From the NCBI RefSeq assembly GCF_021018805.1, contig NC_086247.1:136565602-136629601 (forward strand): DNA of 64,000 nt, given 5' to 3'. Made by a program: the position numbers and the translations under genes. Position 1 is the stretch's first letter; each line of letters opens with the position of its first letter. The notes beneath the pieces were generated by a model. It saw only the letters and a list, made by a program, of their open reading frames with translations. It was not told the origin of the DNA and did not search any database. Below, piece after piece: positions 23,774 to 36,000 of the stretch. This DNA comes from Prinia subflava (lineage: Eukaryota; Chordata; Aves; Passeriformes; Cisticolidae).

Positions 23774-23799
23774 CTACAGTGGGAATTTCCCCACTGTAG
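23774..23799. promoter_or_regulatory. Hairpin with embedded NF-kappaB consensus
   Basis: Perfect 10-bp arms CTACAGTGGG (23774-23783) and CCCACTGTAG (23790-23799) flank a 6-nt spacer AATTTC. The centre GGGAATTTCC (23781-23790) fits the kappaB consensus GGGRNNYYCC exactly. It lies in intron 2, about 2.3 kb after exon 2. Sequence structure is certain; binding is inference. Confidence 0.45.
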
Positions 23800-26700
23800 G
23801 ATGCCTATGAAGGATAGTAGTTACTCAACACCATCTTCTAATATCTCTATCAAATGGTGCAGCTGAAACATAAAATACCCCAGTATTTACAGTCAGGAGG
23901 TAGCCCCTGGAATATCACATAATTTCTCTTCCAGGTTGCTCTAAACCCTGTCAGCTCCACAACCAATGGAAAATCAAGATTGGTAATTGTCTGGTTTCTT
24001 CTGTGTGGACATTCTTCTCTTGCCCATTTTAGCCATCATTATCTGAGTATGGCAAACTGACTGCTTGTTTGCAGGGAATAAACATCAGGGAAAAAAATAC
24101 TTGATGCTTTCACATCCTACTGTATCGCTTCCACCAGCAAGGGCAGCTGAATGTTGTCTGCACCTTCCACTATGTGCTAATGGTTTCCTCCAGGCTTCAT
24201 TTATTCAGATAAATCCCTCCCTAGATGTGCCTCCTGAGAACCCATTTCTGCTCCTGATAATCTGCCACAAATCAGAAGTACAATCATGGCCAGGTAAAAT
24301 GCCAGCAGGGATTACTGATGGTTAGCTAATGTGATGACCTGAAACCTCCCAGCTGTGCACACAGATCGTTTCTCCTCTGAAGGTTTGTTGCCTTGTTTGT
24401 GATATCCTGTTCTGGAAAGGAAAGCTCACAGAGGCAGGGGCCATCTTTATTTGCACAAGGGGCTTGGGATATTGCAGCAGGGCAAATAGCCTGCAGCTAA
24501 GCTGGTCTGTGGTAAAGTGGAGCATGACTTGCTGCAGCCTGGAGGGGTGCAGACTTACCTTGTGCACGGCAGCACAGGAGAATGCAGCACCAGTGGCCAC
24601 AGCTCTGTGACCCACAGCCCAGCAGCTCACCCTCACAGTGCAGATTTTCCCTCTTCTAAGACAAGTCCCCAGCTGGGCACCAGAGCTTGCTCCACCTGGA
24701 AGCCTATAAAGCCGAGGAACAAAATTTTTTTTTAGGTAATGCAAGTTTCTGCAGGAGCTTTAAATACCTTACTTCTGCCAAGGCAGTCTCACCTGTGGTA
24801 ATGAAAGAAAAGCGCTAATGTAATCCGAGGGGAGTTAGAAAAAAAACAAGAAGGAAACAGTCTGGGATGTCTTCAGTTTCAGACAGTGTGAATCATCTGC
24901 TGTGGAGCTCACGGAAGGACATGGTCACCTGCTTAGGTGAGGTTGACTCCGGTCAGCAGAGGAGGAAAGCAGGAACAAGTGTAAAAGCTGGATCTGTAAC
25001 TGCAAGAATGAAAAGGAGTTAGCAATTAAAAGGTTAAAATGCTAACCTGGCAATGGGAGGGGGTAATCCCTGCTGTGAACCTGTTTTACAAGTCAGCTCT
25101 GAAAAAACCTTTCTGAGGGGCAGAGAACAAAAATGAATGTGTAGAAGTTTTTCTGAGCAGGGAGCTTGTGAGCCTGGGGTAAGAAAGTGAGCTGGAAGAA
25201 GTTTGCCACAGCTTTCTTCAGTTGTTGTTTGACTAGGAAATAGGCTGGGAGGTGTGGAAGGGTCAGGAGTAGCTCTAGTGCTTCAGGCAGTGCTCTGCGA
25301 AGAAGAAATTTTCTTGGCAAACGAAATTAGATTTCAATCAATTAAAAACAAAACCCAAATCCTTCCGGTGCCTTTGCAGGGCTGATTGCCTAGAAAAAGG
25401 TGGTTGAGAGTTTTTTGTTATGTTCATTTAGATCTGAACATGACAGGTAACTCTGGCATCTGGGCAGGTGTGGCTAAGGTTACCATGGAGATCCATGATG
25501 TCATGCTTGATAGAGCATGTCAAGACAGCTAATCTAACATGTAGATGTTCAAAAAGTCCCATAGGCCAGGACTAAGCTTTATGCAAATAACAAAGTTACT
25601 CTGCAAAAGGGCGAAAGAAAACACGGCTGAGATATGGCGTGCGTTCTACCTGGCAGCTTGAAAGGATTATTACAGACTTCATCGTAAATTAAAACTTTTG
25701 GAACTAAAAGAAGAGGATTTCAGACCGTCTGTGGCCTCACCTGTGGAATCTCACATTTCGGTAAATAAGCCTCTCTCTGTTTCTGCCCTCGCTGTGAAAA
25801 AATGCTTTTGAAATCGCGGAGTTTGCTTCACCACGTTCCTGCTGGCAGCAGGGCTGAGTCAATAAAGCAAGTTTTCTGGCAGGGCATGTTCCCTTTTCTC
25901 TTTCAAAAATGAGTTCTTTATCGAATGAACAAAGAATTCGGAATTATTTGAAAGGCATTGTAATGTATCATGTTGATTATATGAATCATGCTGCAAAAAT
26001 TTCCTAGGTAGTGTTTTGGAGGAGAAACTAAGAATGGAGACACTGTATTTATTTGTAGATTATTGCCAGATGTCTCTCCTTTAACTGTTAAAATAGAACC
26101 CTAAAATTACAACAGCATTTATTCCAGGATTCGATATCTGTTAAAATAGTGAAGCTTTTTGTTTTTTACATGAATCACAGTGGCAGTTGGTTAAACTGAC
26201 TTTGAGTGTACATTTTGATATCATCGGTAACATTTGAGCCCTTCTTAATAGATATTTTTCCTTGGGTAAAAATGTGTTTCGTACAGGGTAACATATTTGG
26301 AGGTGAAAGTCTAGCAACAGAAAGGCTATTGGGACTTGAGGTATAAACAAAAGGGGATGGTTTCAGTCCCTCTGGAGAGACAGTAAACGCCGTGTGTTCT
26401 CAGTTGCAGCCCCTGTGGTGCTCACATGTCAGGACGGATCAAGTGAAGAGCAGTGGGTGAGGGATGGCCCCGCCGGCACAGTGAGATGCGATAACGGGAA
26501 CCAGCGCTGGGGCTGCCGAGTTCACTCGGTTCAAACCCCTCAGTGTGCAGTGGAAACGGGGAGGTCTGGGTGGGAAAGGGTGGGGACAGCACCCCAGCTT
26601 AGAAATGTGAAAATATCGTCATGTGCTGCCTAAGACTGCTGAGAGATGTAAACTGGAGGGGAACTTCGCTCCCATGTAGATCCTCAGTGGGATTAAGGGA

Positions 26701-29700
26701 ATGAGAGGGTTGCAGAATCTGGTAAGCACATTGTCTAATTCCAGGTGAAAAAACAGGGTATGAAGTTTTCTGATATTCTGCATTGCTTCATTAGGCAAGG
26801 TTAAATAAACATTTTTTGGAACGTGTAGTGACTTTTAAAGTGAAAGAATTGAAAGCACTACAAGTGAAGAAATCACTTTAAACACTGATTTTTTTAGTCA
26901 CAGCTCTTTTGCTTTTACATCCCATTATATCTTGAAACTGAGTTATTGATGGGAAATTTTTAGAATCCATTTCAATTTAACCTTTCTCCCAGAGTCTGCA
27001 TGTTAGTTATTTAGTACTTGCATATGTACAAATAACAATGTGTAAAATAAACTAGCATATTTTTTGTTCATTACACTGCTGCTGGTTGATGCCATTGAAT
27101 CGGGTCGGGAGAAATTGATTTAATGTTAATTCTGCATAAACATTTCTTTGGTCTGTGCAAGTTAAAAACAGAGTTAAAAATTACATTCAGTTTTAAAATG
27201 TCAAGAATGTGATTTTAATGTGGATACGCTGCAGATTTTTCTAGTTGGGAACATCCATTTCATTGAATTACCACTTGGTTCACGTACTGCTGTACTTAAT
27301 GTGTCACCAAAAAATCCCTATTTCTATAGGGGGTCAGCATCATGCAGCCAGAACTTGCTGTTGTGTTGGCATAGGCTTGTGGGTATTTGTGCGGGGGAAA
27401 AGTAAAGTTCCAGAAGTTGTTTGAGGAGATTCCTGTGAGTTCCTGCCTCCTCTCCACCCATGGGCACTCCTTCCCTGCCGGAGTGAGACAGCATTCCCCG
27501 CTGTCCCTGGGCACTCTGTGTAACCCAGCAGAGCCCCTGAGCAAGGGGGACCCTCCCCAGTGTCCACACGTGTCCCCCATCTCACCTACACAGTTTATTG
27601 ATTTACTGCTTTCCAGGGCCGCTCTAAGTTAAGGGCAACCGCTGGTATTTTACACTGCTACAAGCACCTAAGAAAAGCTATGAAAATGAATGTATTCAGC
27701 ATGATTATGAGGCTAAATCTCTGCTGGATTCCGAGCTCTTAGCTTTTGTTTATGGAAGGACATGACATGACATGTCCATTTGTTTTGAGTTGAAACTTGC
27801 TCTTTAGCCCCCAGATAATGCTGTGATTGCAAGATATTTATAAATAGCTTGATAGATAAATGAACAAAGAGCTGGTTCATTAGCAAAGCAAAGTGGATTT
27901 ACTTTGTATTCGCTCAAAGTGAAAATGCTGAAGAAGAAGAATATTCTGAATAGAGTGTCTCAGTGGAAAGTCTTTCAATTTTACCCTCTAGTTTATAAAA
28001 ATAAGGCAACCTATTAAGGTGCATATTAAAGTACTAGCCCTAAGGTATCTCTGTGAGTAAATGAAGTTTAACTAGACTGTTAATACTTACTTGATAAATA
28101 TAAGTGTCCTCATTTATATTTATCCATTAAAAGTAGTTTGAAAAGCTGGGGGTTTTTTTTGAACAAGCAAACAAAACTAAGCTGCAAAAAGGCTAATAAA
28201 GAAATTCCTTTTCTTCTTCCTTCCCTCCCCCATGCAAGCCACACACCAGTGCAGTTACTTTGCCCCAACAGGATTAGTAACTTTTTTTCCTGTGGCAACG
28301 CCTCTGCATTTTAAATAGTGTGTATTGTTTGTAACTCAGAAGTCCCAGGTAGTTGTTTGTACTTACCTTTGTTCATGTGAATTTTGTACATATATTTTTC
28401 TAATCTAGTTTTATGACAAGCAAAAGTATTTTTAGAATGCTTTGTATTCAGTTGACTGAATAAATGCCTGCAGTAATCTTGTTCCAGTACCTATTATTAA
28501 ATCCAGTAAAGAATCTAGGACTTTGGTATCCCTTAAAGCATATTTCAGGCAGCTGCCTTCAAAAGTGTTGCCCATGGAAACCTCTCCCAGTTATTGTAGA
28601 CACCTGAGATTCCTTAGGTTTCAGAAACTAAAGCTTTTCTGGCCCAAAACGTCCTGAGGCATTTATAGGTGTGTTTTTGCACATGCTTGGTTTAGCCCTC
28701 GTTCTTTCTGGGTTGCCTCTGTCAGTGACTGCCAAAAGCTGCACCTGAGCAGCCCGCAGGGCCCTGCCTGGGGATGGTTCAGTGCAGCACGGGCTCCATC
28801 AGCAGTGTGGGGAGCAGCGTCTGCACAAAGGGGGCTTTGCCACTGCTTCCTCTTCCAGCTCTCCTTTAAACCAGAGCACCTCCAGCTGCTTCCTGCCCAG
28901 CTCAGGGATGAACAGCATGGGAGGCATCCTCAGGAAACCATTCTAGATGGGGCTTGTCAGTGATCCCTAAATCCCAGACTAAATTTCAAGCCCCTTATTT
29001 ACATATGAGAGCACAGTAAGTTTGTGGCAGAAGTGATAATGAAGGTCTGCAGGCTCTGGTCTACAGACACTTTTGGCCATGCTGGTTTTGGGCAGAGGTT
29101 CTCACTTGGCCATAGCTCTGGAGGTGTGCTGCAAAAGGTGTGAGGAGCACTTGTCTGCAGATGATCACAGCCAGGCAGAGATGTTGGGTGAGGGCAACAG
29201 GTTGTGCTGGTAGTAGTGCTGAGGTGACAGTGTAACTTCTGTGGCCATTGGTCAGGGCTCCCTCTGTAACCTGTGATTAGCCTCAGAAATGGTGAATTTG
29301 CTGCGTCCAAAAACCATTTCTCTGCAAGTGGTTGTGAATATGCTTGGGTTGTTCTTGTTGAAGCTGAGTAGTCCTGTGAGATTCTCACTGGGAAGCACTT
29401 TTGTGCTATATGCACACTGTCAGTTGAGATGGGAGCACGTATTTATGTCAGTCATTAGCAAAGTAAATGCACCTCTGGACTATTGCTGCTGCTTTACAGC
29501 ATTTTCCAGTTGACTTTCTAACAAAGGCAGATTGCACTGAAGTCACCTGATTAACTGGTTTGGTTTAACCATAATCACTGGGATTTAAATGTCTTTTCTG
29601 GGCTCAAATAGGAGAACAAGAGTGAATAAGACAAGCAAATTGCTTATGTACACGTATTCCAATTTCCTTTCTCTTAAAGTGAGTTGAGTACACCAGCAAA

Positions 29701-32100
29701 AACATTGCTATTGTTCAAACTGCGGCCAACACCTGTGACTCTGACAGCTGCCCCTGAGATGTGTGTTTGTAACATTCACCCAGTCATGGTAATTGTGCCA
29801 GTTCAGTAAATTCAGAATCTGTGGTCTCAAGTTTTGCACCTTGACATAGCAAGTCAATGCAGGGACTTTTGGTTGGTCAAGAATCTTTTGAAGGGTCCTC
29901 TTTTGGTCTTGTGGATTTTTTGTCCCAGTTAGTACCTTTTGTGATACTGCATTTAGTGTGGCCCCTTGTGCATGGGATTGTAGTGATCCCAGTTATTCAC
30001 AAGGAGATTGCTGCCTTAGTAAGCACTGAGCAGTGTCATTTGTTTCAGTTTAGGAAAGGTTTTCATTGGCTGATCAATACACTACCATAGGTGTGCTTTA
30101 CTTAAAAAAAAAAAAAGTCTTAACTTCACAATTGGTTATTAAGGAAAGGAAGAGAGAAGCTATTCTCTTAGGTTATTTTTAGATTACGAAACCCAAAAAG
30201 ACCAATATTTTTTTTTTCACCATGAATTGTGCCTCTTGAAGGCAATTTCTTAACACCTGTCAGGTGATGGATGTGGGATAATCAGCCATCATGTATGTTC
30301 TGAGCCTTAGTAGTTAAAGATTGTTTTGAGATTTATCTTCCAAAATGATCTTCTTGCTAGTTCTTCCTGATACCTACAGGAATGTCCTGTTTTGTATTGC
30401 GGAATTCTTGACTGTGTTAATCTTTCATGACTGAAAATTCCAGGGCTCAATTAAATTTTAAGACTGTTTCAGTTTCTAAGAGGTTTCTTACACGTTTCTT
30501 ACACATACCTGTAATAAACTATCTTACTTGCAATTATTTCATTCAAAAGAGGAAAAAAAAGAGAAAAACTAGTTGTACTTCAATTTCAATTGCTAAATAT
30601 TTCTTTGGTCTGGAGGGAGATATTTGTCCTTTAAGAAAGGATGAAGGCAGCAAGAGGAAAATATCAAGAGTAGAGAAACAGAGATAAAAGTTATGTTTTT
30701 TGGGTTTTTTTTTTAATTTGAGACAAGTTGATTCTGATTTTAAATCCTACATGATATGTTCGTTTCAGATACACTTCTTGCCAAATGAACAAGCAGAGAC
30801 TTTTTCAATTTGCACCTATGTTGTGGGTATGTGGGTGTCTAAAGTCTGGAAACAGCCCTGCTGTCAATGTTTATGTATGAGCTTTGGGCTTTCTTCCACT
30901 GTGCTTTGAAAGCATAATTTTAGCTGCATTTATTAATGTGTAGCCCTATTTTTAGTGACACAAAATACTATACATCAGACTGTTGTAATTAGTAGCAAAC
31001 TACTCACAGAAGGAACAAATATTTGACTTTGATTAGAATAAGTAAGAAGAAATGTCCCTTATTTCCCATTGGCTGAACAAATAAACCATTGCATGACATT
31101 GGTTGGTTGATTTAAATGAGAGTAAATATTGTTTGGAAGGAAGAACTATTTTTTAGGCTAATGTAAAAAAATAATTTAAAAGTACCCATGTAACATAAAT
31201 GTTTCTATTTAAAAAGTATACCCCAAAATTAGAACATTTATAAAATTTCCTGTAGATGTAAACAAATTATTTTCTTTTTTCTTTTTTTTAGAGATGTGAT
31301 AATTTGAATAAATTCTTGATCTACTTATATTTCTATTATATATTTCCCTAAAAGTCTGTAAAGAAAAACTCGTTCCAATACCTCACAGATATTGTGTGCC
31401 AATTTCACTTTTTCATTAAGGCTATCACATCATGTTTATTTTTTAAAAAAGCTATTTCATATTAAAATTATTTAATAGCTTTGCATTAAACAGACAATGT
31501 TATGTCAATGTCTACTACGCAGGGATGTGGGAGAGCCTCTGTATTCTTCTGTTCTTAGAATGGGATTGCCATACTAATGCAATTACCATGATTTGTCAGT
31601 AACTGCTGCAGTATTTTTGGGTTCTTTGGAGGATCTGTGTTGTTCCACTTTGTTTTCAGCTGTTAATTTTGGCTAATGCTAAGCCCAGCAGTGGGAATAC
31701 AGGCAGGACGGTGCCTCTGCCAGGTCTGGCATGCTCCCGTGTGGGTGAGTGGAGCAGAGAAGGGTTTCTGCACTACACACACCGGGGACTCTGCATCACC
31801 ACGGACAATTAGTGTGGTGTCTTCACTGGGGAATTTAAATGAAAACATGTGATAAAAACAGCAGCAAACGTTTCTGGAAGTCAGTGGAGAGCCTCTCCCT
31901 TCACAACATCGCAGAAGGGTGGACGGGGTGGAGCAAGGAGGCGCAGACCACAGAATGTTTTCTTTGCCCTCGTGGTGCAGGTATTGATGTCAGTAAAATG
32001 TTCCTGCTGACCAGGGTACAGTTGGCTCAAACCCCCAGCGGGTCTTCTGACCGACGTGCTCTTCCTCTGCTATCAGATGCAAGCATTTAATTCCTGGCTC
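23800..32100. other. Intron 2 stretch without exons
   Basis: Mostly single-copy sequence. Includes a CpG-enriched patch at about 26,390-26,590 and a repeat-free AT-rich block at about 27,820-27,930 with ATTTATAAATA and GAACAAAGAGC words. Minus-strand open frames at about 29,000-29,415 and a plus-strand one at 29,857-30,090 resemble no protein I recognise. Confidence 0.5.
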
Positions 32101-32128
32101 ATGTGTACTTCCCTTCTGTTCTATTTTT

Positions 32129-32350
32129 GCCGAGCGTTTTCCGCCCCGGACGCTGCAGCCGGCGATTCCCGGGCCGGCACCTGCTGCAGCCGCGCTCGGC
32201 ACGCCGGGCTCCGGCACGCCGCGCTGGCAGCGCCCGGCGCCGCAGCTGCCGGGCCCCGGCCGCGGCCTCCCGATCCCGGCCGGGCAGCTGCCCTAATCCC
32301 GTCCGCAGCCTGGAACCCCGCAGACAGCCGAGTCAGGTTTCTTGTGAGGC
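32129..32350. promoter_or_regulatory. Second, intronic CpG island
   Basis: About 220 bp of dense CpG with GCCGGC-type palindromes and GGCACGCCG twice (near 32,198 and 32,213), about 10.7 kb into intron 2. Sharp edges against AT-leaning flanks and CpG retention imply an unmethylated element, most often an alternative promoter. Open frames across it have no recognisable product. The downstream candidate first exon is listed separately. Confidence 0.6.
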
Positions 32351-32640
32351 CGGGGAATAGCTTTCAGTAACGCAGAGGGTCACGTATGATACTTGGTTGT
32401 TGCTGTAGCTTAATTCAAGATACTTCACCACAGCGTTAACTATTTGCATTACTTTGATTGCTGTTTCCTGTCTTCTTACTGTACATTTTACCATCTTCCT
32501 TCTTTGCTAAGTTGTGACCTCCTGGCTGTTGGGTATTAGTCCTGTCACAAAAGGGTAGTTTCCAGCCCATGTGCAAATGTATTTGCTCAATCCCCACCCG
32601 GGTGTGAGCACACAGCCATGAAAAACCAGTATTTTTTATG

Positions 32641-32655
32641 TGTGACTCAGTCACA
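32641..32655. promoter_or_regulatory. AP-1 site in a 15-bp palindrome
   Basis: TGTGACTCAGTCACA is a perfect inverted repeat around a central C and contains the AP-1 core TGACTCA (32643-32649). It lies 290 bp downstream of the intronic CpG island. Confidence 0.4.
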
Positions 32656-32801
32656 CATCCGGATGTGCAGTGAAGTTGCACATCAGATGCGGCTCTGCCG
32701 TGTGTGCACACACCTATGGAAGAGCTGCACCTGGAGGAGGAGGGACCTGTGCTGCTCCTGCTTCTGCCCTTCCAGGCTGGGGACACTCTGCTGCTGAGGG
32801 G

Positions 32802-32909
32802 ATGGCTTTTGGCGAGGAGGTAACTCCTCGTTCTCCTGTGGCACAACCGAGAAGAAAAAGGAACCTCTCAGCTCTTTGCTGCTCCTCTGGTGATTCTCCT
32901 GCAAGCCAG
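32802..32909 (+). CDS. Candidate alternative first coding exon of KIAA1217
   Basis: An ATG with purine at -3 and G at +4 opens 36 codons starting MAFGEEVTPRSPVAQP. They end at a reasonable donor CAAGCCAG|GTACAG (GT at 32910). The exon would end in phase 0, the same phase as exon 2, so it could splice in frame to the unseen exon 3. It lies 450-670 bp downstream of the intronic CpG island. Against it: several upstream ATGs would lie in the transcript, I do not recognise the peptide, and a 36-codon open frame with a GT is common by chance. An inference only. Confidence 0.2.
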
Positions 32910-33009
32910 GTACAGCTGTGATAAAGAGCCACGGCTTTCTTCTGTGGGGCTTGTGTAGGAGAATGAAAGCTTCTGGTGAGGCTGTTCTATTCAAAACATT
33001 GCTCCCTGT

Positions 33010-36000
33010 AAGAAGGAATGTCCTTAAGTGCTCATTATTATTATTATTCTATTGTCCATACATGTTTCTTGGTTGATTTTGAGAGGTGCAAAAAAAGTTA
33101 CCTTACTGCAGTAGTTATCAGGTATTTTTAAGAGGGAGACTGACAGTCTACAGAAGAAAGGCTTTTCTTGAACCACGTTAAAATACAATTTGGTTTTATC
33201 TCATGGTTTCAAAATTTGTTATATGCTGTTCAAAAACCAAGATGCTTTCTTCTCTAATTATAGAGAATGTTTATATGCAGGGTATCCAGTATCTTTTTAC
33301 TGAACTCTGGACTTTGTGGCCCTTGTCTGAATTGAAGAGTTAGAAAACAGTAGACTTCTACTCTGAAGATACTTGAATAGTGAAGATGAGTGAGCTCCAT
33401 TTTTTCTCATGTCTTCTCCAGCTTCTGCTGTAGTATTTTGGGTTTGACACATCTTTTTTCCTCCTGCTGTGACAGCAGGTATTGGTTTGTTTTAAAGAAG
33501 CCGTGAACTCGCAAGTTCAGTCTTGTTTCTGCATGACTTAAACCTGTCTCAGAGACATTATTTTGCCAAAAATAGTTCCACTTATAAGATGTTAGACAGA
33601 TTTCTTTGTTGCTGTGGTATATAGGCAAAACCAGCTTGGAATTTAAGGAAACTTTCCACTTTGTTTGTAAAGAGAGAACTCAGGAAATGAAGGAAAAAAA
33701 ATAAAAAGGCTTACAAGTACTCAAACAGGTGCTTGTGAGATGCTTCTGATGTAGAGTTGGGGTTTTTTAAATGTACTTTCATGGATTTCTCACAATACCT
33801 ACTAGTGATGTCAGAGATTAGGGCTGAGTTTTTTTGTGATGTGTCACAGAAGTGTTATTTTAGGTGTAGCAACTGGGGCAAGTAATTCTGAGCTGATACC
33901 AAAGAGATTTTTTGTTTAAGGTGATCACTCTTTGTGATGACTGTAAGAAGATGCATAAACTTCTAGATTAGATTGAGTTGCTGTGTAGCCTTTTGAACAC
34001 ACCAGACTAAAACTAATGTGGGGTAAAACTTACAGATGTATTGAGTTGCCTGGCAAAACAAGGGCAGTTTAGATAAGCATTCAGTAGCTTATTGTGGTAA
34101 GATAAACATGGAATTCTAGGTATTTTCCACAGTAAAAGAACTTAGGAGGTCTTTTGATCTGTGCTTTCTGCTGCCACTTGTCAGACTTCCCTGGATACTG
34201 CCAAAATGTCTTTGCTTTTGTCATTGTCCTTCTCTCTCTCTATTTTTTAATTTTAGGAGCACAGTATTAGATTTTGAGAGCAGAATAGCTTTTCTAGCTC
34301 CTAACTTCCTCTGCAAAAGCAGTCAGACAAAAGTTATCAAGCCTTTCAAGTGCGGTTTGTCTAGCCACTACTGCTTTGTTTTTCAGCTTATCTTCCCTGC
34401 GGTTTGAAAACTTTCTTATATGTCTGGGTTCTGTGATCTTTCAGAAGTCTTTTAAAATGCACTCATAATTTCAAAATGTTCTTTCTGCCTTCAGATACTT
34501 TCAGTGGAGACGAGGGCAATGATCTGGTTTTACTTACCTCAGTATATGGCAGGGAGCTATGTTTGGAAACCTAATCTTATACACTGTTTGACTGCTCTTT
34601 TAACCAGAACAGCCAGCCTGATTTCACACTGCTCTCTGGTAACCCACAAAATCACCTACATTTGTTCACCCAAATTCAGCAAAGAAGCTGAGTCTGGTGG
34701 TGTTCTGTTGCAACAGCCAGATTTAAGTGATTTTATCTGAAATCCAGGAGGGAGGGAAAGCTGAATAAGAGTTAGAAGGGAAGAAAGGCCTGGATGAGCC
34801 AAGGAGAATGTTTTGCTTTCAGTCCATTCTAGGCGTGTTAGGTGTTGCACTGAAGAGCAAAACCATTAAAATCTCTTTGAAAACTAATGACTGACACCAG
34901 CTGCAAGGTTAACAGCATATTGGGGTATCATGCTCAATAAAAGCACATAGTTTATCTTTTCCATGAGTAGACTGCCTTGGTTCACAAATAAAGGGAGAAT
35001 TTCCAGTTTCCCTGTTCATAACAGGTAAGCAGTTGTAACCATAGCTCTGCTATTTGATCACTTGAAAGCTGAGGCACCAAGAAGCATTGCAAAGGACAAA
35101 TTTGTCCAGACTCAGCCCGTGCCATCTCTCTTATCTCTCCTGTCACTTTGTTCTCATCTAAGAAGGGGATCAGCCAGTTGTTTCTCATTTAAGCCCCTGC
35201 TTCAGACAATGTTAGGCATGATGCTCAAATATCCCCCATGGAAGTGAAGTTGGTTGTCAGCAATGTAAAAAGGCACCGTGTTTCCCCATTGCCTTCCCTA
35301 AAACTCCATGTAAATACACAGGCAGTTGGTTTTTAATAACCAAGCTCTTCCTGTTGGAAGGTTTCAGTAAGTAGGAATATACAAACATCAAACTGACTTT
35401 GCTGTCCCAGGTGGGTGTTTGAGTTAACTGCTGTTCACTGAAGATGATTTCAAAAGCATCTGATTAAAATGTTAATACAAGTGCTGTTTTTCAGCAGATA
35501 TATTTCTTTTGACTGATAATATGATTGCAATTTGCTTCTGTAAGTCCAAAGTGTACTGATCAAAAGAAAAGTGATGCTGAGATCTGGAGACATTGTGGGA
35601 GTTGTACTTCTTTTCCTCAGCCTAATCCAAAAAGACACAACCAAAACAAGTTAATAATTCATCATATTGGAAAATTTCTTAAATAAATATTGCACTATGA
35701 GCTCTGTTTGACTTGAAGGAGAACAGCTACTATACTTCCACATAAAAGAGAGGGAGATACTCCTTCTTATCAGCAGAACTATTTCTTTCCTGACAGTTTG
35801 TGCTGGTCAGAAAGGATAAGGGATAATATCACAGGCCACATAACAAGGCCTTTTGCCCCCTTTTCCATGATTGGTTGGCTGAGAGTCAGCAGGACAAAAT
35901 CTCTATTTGTTTCTCTGACACACTGCCTTACTACTTCACATGAAAGCAGTGCAGTCTTAATCTAAGGGGTTTTGTACAGTTTGAGTTAATCCAACCATTA

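Noticed and set aside
26530..26550. tRNA gene suggested by GGTTCAAACCCC
   Set aside because: Only two of five T-stem pairs form and no A box or acceptor stem is present.
29000..29415. 138-codon minus-strand ORF rich in Ser/Thr/Pro/Cys
   Set aside because: No family resemblance and no flanking gene structure. Treated as chance.
29857..30090. 77-codon hydrophobic plus-strand ORF
   Set aside because: Could be mistaken for a transposon or membrane protein remnant, but no motif is recognisable and both flanks are non-coding.
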